Source: Erodium maritimum
Taxonomy: Eukaryota; Streptophyta; Magnoliopsida; Geraniales; Geraniaceae
Assembly (NCBI GenBank): GCA_963921825.1
Contig: OY997588.1
Span: 51,530,803 to 51,594,802 of the forward strand
Length of the DNA: 64,000 nt
Direction of reading: 5' to 3'
Below are positions 62,254-64,000 of the stretch, piece after piece. Both the position numbers and the translations under genes were made by a program. The notes beneath the pieces were generated by a model. It was not told the DNA's origin, ran no database searches, and was given only the letters and a program-made list of their open reading frames with translations. The number at the start of each line of letters is the position of its first letter. Positions within the stretch are counted from its first letter, which is position 1.

Positions 62254-62864
62254 TGGGGAGAGCCCTACCCGAGATCATTGTTGCTTGGGTTCAGAGAAGC
62301 ACTGGAGGAGGGGGGGGGGGGGGGGGGGGTCTTCGGGACTTGGATATTGAAGGGTACAGTTTTACGTGGGAGTCCAGAAGGGCTGGTCCGAATAGAGTTG
62401 AGATCCAGTTGGACAGAGCGGCCATAAATAGAAGTTGGGATCAGTTGTTTCTGGATTTCGGCCTGGTTTACGGGGGCTTGTCTACCTCAGACCATGCTCC
62501 CATTATTGTTTACAAGACTTCTGTTCCGGTAGAGAGAGGCATCCGAAGCTTTCGGTTTGAGGAGGCTTGGTGCAGGCGCCCTAATTGTGATCAGGTAGTT
62601 CGGGAGGCTTGGGGTGAGGATAATGAGCTGGATATTTGCGTCAGACTGGGAAGGGCAGCTGGGTATCTGGAGCAATGGTTTGCAAGGAATCCGGATTCAG
62701 TGAGCAACCAGATTAGTGATTGCAGGAGAGAAATGAATCATCTTAAAGGGAGATGGGATCGGGCCAGTAGTGAACGTGTGGTATCTCTCAGACACAAGTT
62801 GACATGGCTTTATTTGCAACGAGATGATCAGTGGAAACAACGTGCGAAAGCAACACTGGTATAA
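62253..62864 (+). pseudogene. LINE ORF2: endonuclease C-terminal part
   Basis: The open frame starts at an ATG created at the truncation border and is not a true start. Residues 18-26 are a Gly run coded by the G tract. LRDLDIEGYSFTW and LDRAAINRSWDQLF are typical of L1 apurinic-endonuclease C-termini, and SDHAPIIV holds the conserved SDH motif. The frame ends by a shift; the next frame overlaps from 62824 with the QHWYKESDRNTRYF linker. Confidence 0.85.
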
Positions 62865-63642
62865 AGAGAGTGACAGAAATACAAGATATTTTCAGTCTAA
62901 GGTCAGGGCTCGTCGGAGAAGGAATAGAGTCTCAAGTTTGGTGGATGAGCAGGGGATCCGTAAGGACTGGAATTCCGGGTTGGAAGAGGTCATTTTGTCG
63001 TACTTCTCTAAACTTTTTTCATCAGAGCTGCAGAGAGTCGATGAAGTGAGTAATTTGATTCCAAGATCAATTTCGGAGGAGCAGAATTCCTTCCTTATGA
63101 GGCCGGTTGAGAGAGAGGAGGTTCGAATGGCGGTGTTTAGTATGTTTCCCCTTAAATCCCCAGGCCCGGATGGTTTCAACCCGGGATTTTTTCAACGTTA
63201 TTGGGCGACGGTGGGGGGTGGTTTAGTTCGGTTGGTGCAGACTGCCTGTGTTTAAGGAGAGTTTCCTCAAAACTTAAATGATACGAACATTGTGATGATC
63301 CCCAAGTCAAAGAGCCCGAACATGGTGGAGGAATTCAGACCTATCGCTCTTTGTAACGTAGCCTATAAAGTTATCACTAAGGTTATGATACTTAGGATGA
63401 AGGAATGTATGCAGGAGGTTATCTCAGACTCGCGGAGTGCTTTTGTTCAGGGACGTCTGATTACTGATAAAATAATCATCTCGGGGGAAGTTTTACATGC
63501 TCAGAGAAACACTAGACAGGGTAGACAGGGTCGAATGACGATGAAAGTCGATATGAGAAAGCCTATGATCGAGTTGAATGGGCGTTCTTGGAGCGTGTTC
63601 TACGCCGAATGGGGTTCGATGTTAGGTGGGTGGCACTGGTGA
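62824..63642 (+). pseudogene. LINE ORF2: reverse transcriptase N-terminal half
   Basis: The first frame (to 63255) carries KSPGPDGFNPGFFQRYWATV, the conserved fingers motif, then stops. A second frame (63292-63642) carries [40 protein letters not shown] and [20 protein letters not shown]. It then departs from the family pattern at [18 protein letters not shown], where [16 protein letters not shown] is expected, so a small deletion lies there. Confidence 0.85.
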
Positions 63643-64000
63643 TGTGGTGTGTCCGAGTGACAAGGATTTGGGTGACGGTTGATGGAAGACGGGTGGGGGC
63701 TGATTGTGCCAGAGAGAGGGTTGCGACAAGGTGACCCGTTGTCTCCATATTTGTTCATTGCTTGTGCTGAAGGTCTTTCGAGACTTATTAGTAATTTTGA
63801 GTCTCGAGATTTGATTCACGGGCACAAGGTAGTGCGGGGGGCGCCGGCTATCTCCCACTTATTTTTTGCAGATGATAGTTTTCTGTTTGGGAGAGCGATA
63901 GCAGAGGAGGCGAGGTATTGGAAGGAGCTGATTTCAAAGTATGAGAAAGCCTCAGGGAAACAGGTGAATGTGCAGAAGTCCTCAGTGTCCTTTAGTCCTA
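63643..64000 (+). pseudogene. LINE ORF2: reverse transcriptase catalytic part
   Basis: Translation in the third frame shows LRQGDPLSPYLFIACAEGLS (palm), RDLIHGHKVVRGAPAISHLF and FADDSFLFGRAIAEEARYWK with the catalytic Asp pair, then GKQVNVQKSSVSFSP as in plant LINEs. It is open to the window end. Confidence 0.85.

Larger units (their letters stand above)
62254..64000 (+). mobile_element. LINE (L1-like), endonuclease C-terminus and reverse transcriptase, runs off the window
   Basis: It is 5'-truncated at about 62254 and continues past the window. In order it has the endonuclease C-terminal part (YSFTWESRRAGPNRVEIQLD, then STSDHAPIIV with the catalytic SDHxP motif), a linker (QHWYKESDRNTRYFQSKVRA), and reverse-transcriptase blocks [68 protein letters not shown] and HLFFADDSFLFG (F-A-D-D catalytic box). 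A 20-base G run lies at 62310-62329. Breaks split it into several frames (62253-62864, 62824-63255, 63292-63642 and onward): a frame change near 62840, a TAA stop at about 63253 and a loss in the [13 protein letters not shown] region near 63560. Confidence 0.9.

Overview
The window is gene-poor nuclear DNA of a flowering plant. The evidence is plant-type retroelements (Ty1/copia with an initiator-Met primer site, a Ty3/gypsy chromovirus of the Tekay/Del type, L1-like LINEs, a tRNA-derived SINE) and fragments of plant genes: plastid chaperonin-60, plant cytosolic-type pyruvate kinase, mitochondrial stomatin-like protein and a PPR protein. I cannot name the species. I found no intact host gene, rRNA, tRNA or CRISPR. 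Almost all of the 64 kb is nested transposable elements, and many insertions can be bounded exactly by their target-site duplications (TSDs).

Layout. 1-2053: 3' end of a LINE. 2054-3119: AT-rich DNA with a hAT-like end and a 49-bp tandem repeat. 3120-8704: a solo gypsy LTR with a second solo LTR (4215-7165) inside it. 10011-27583: a low-copy-looking LTR element (called A here) that carries chaperonin-60-like and pyruvate-kinase-like coding sequence. Element A was invaded by a solo LTR (10824-13444), by a minus-strand copia element (15100-24895, itself hit by a solo LTR at 16575-19491) and by a MULE (25919-27525, in A's right LTR).

29169-50811 is a cluster of six inverted-repeat elements, each bounded by (TA)n and sharing a terminal motif. 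The third (29703-47843) is split by a solo LTR (30014-32942) and by a gypsy remnant (33544-47672), whose LTR holds a copia element with nearly identical LTRs (35902-44364). 50812-53627 has a PPR fragment, a SINE, a solo LTR and a LINE-like retroposon. 53670-62091 is a MULE with a decayed transposase gene and a captured stomatin-like gene piece that still has an intron; it was invaded by a solo LTR (56988-60443) that holds another solo LTR (57439-57942). 62254-64000 is a 5'-truncated LINE that runs off the window.

The most unusual observations are: (1) LTR element A carries long open frames resembling two host enzymes or chaperones; (2) two unrelated copia elements have arrays of small hairpins in their 5' leaders with conserved loops and changing, still-paired stems, and the gypsy LTRs carry a comparable array; (3) six (TA)n-targeted elements share ends but have different cores; (4) a MULE combines its own transposase with an intron-bearing host gene fragment. 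All similarity calls come from reading protein motifs and repeats by eye; no database was searched.
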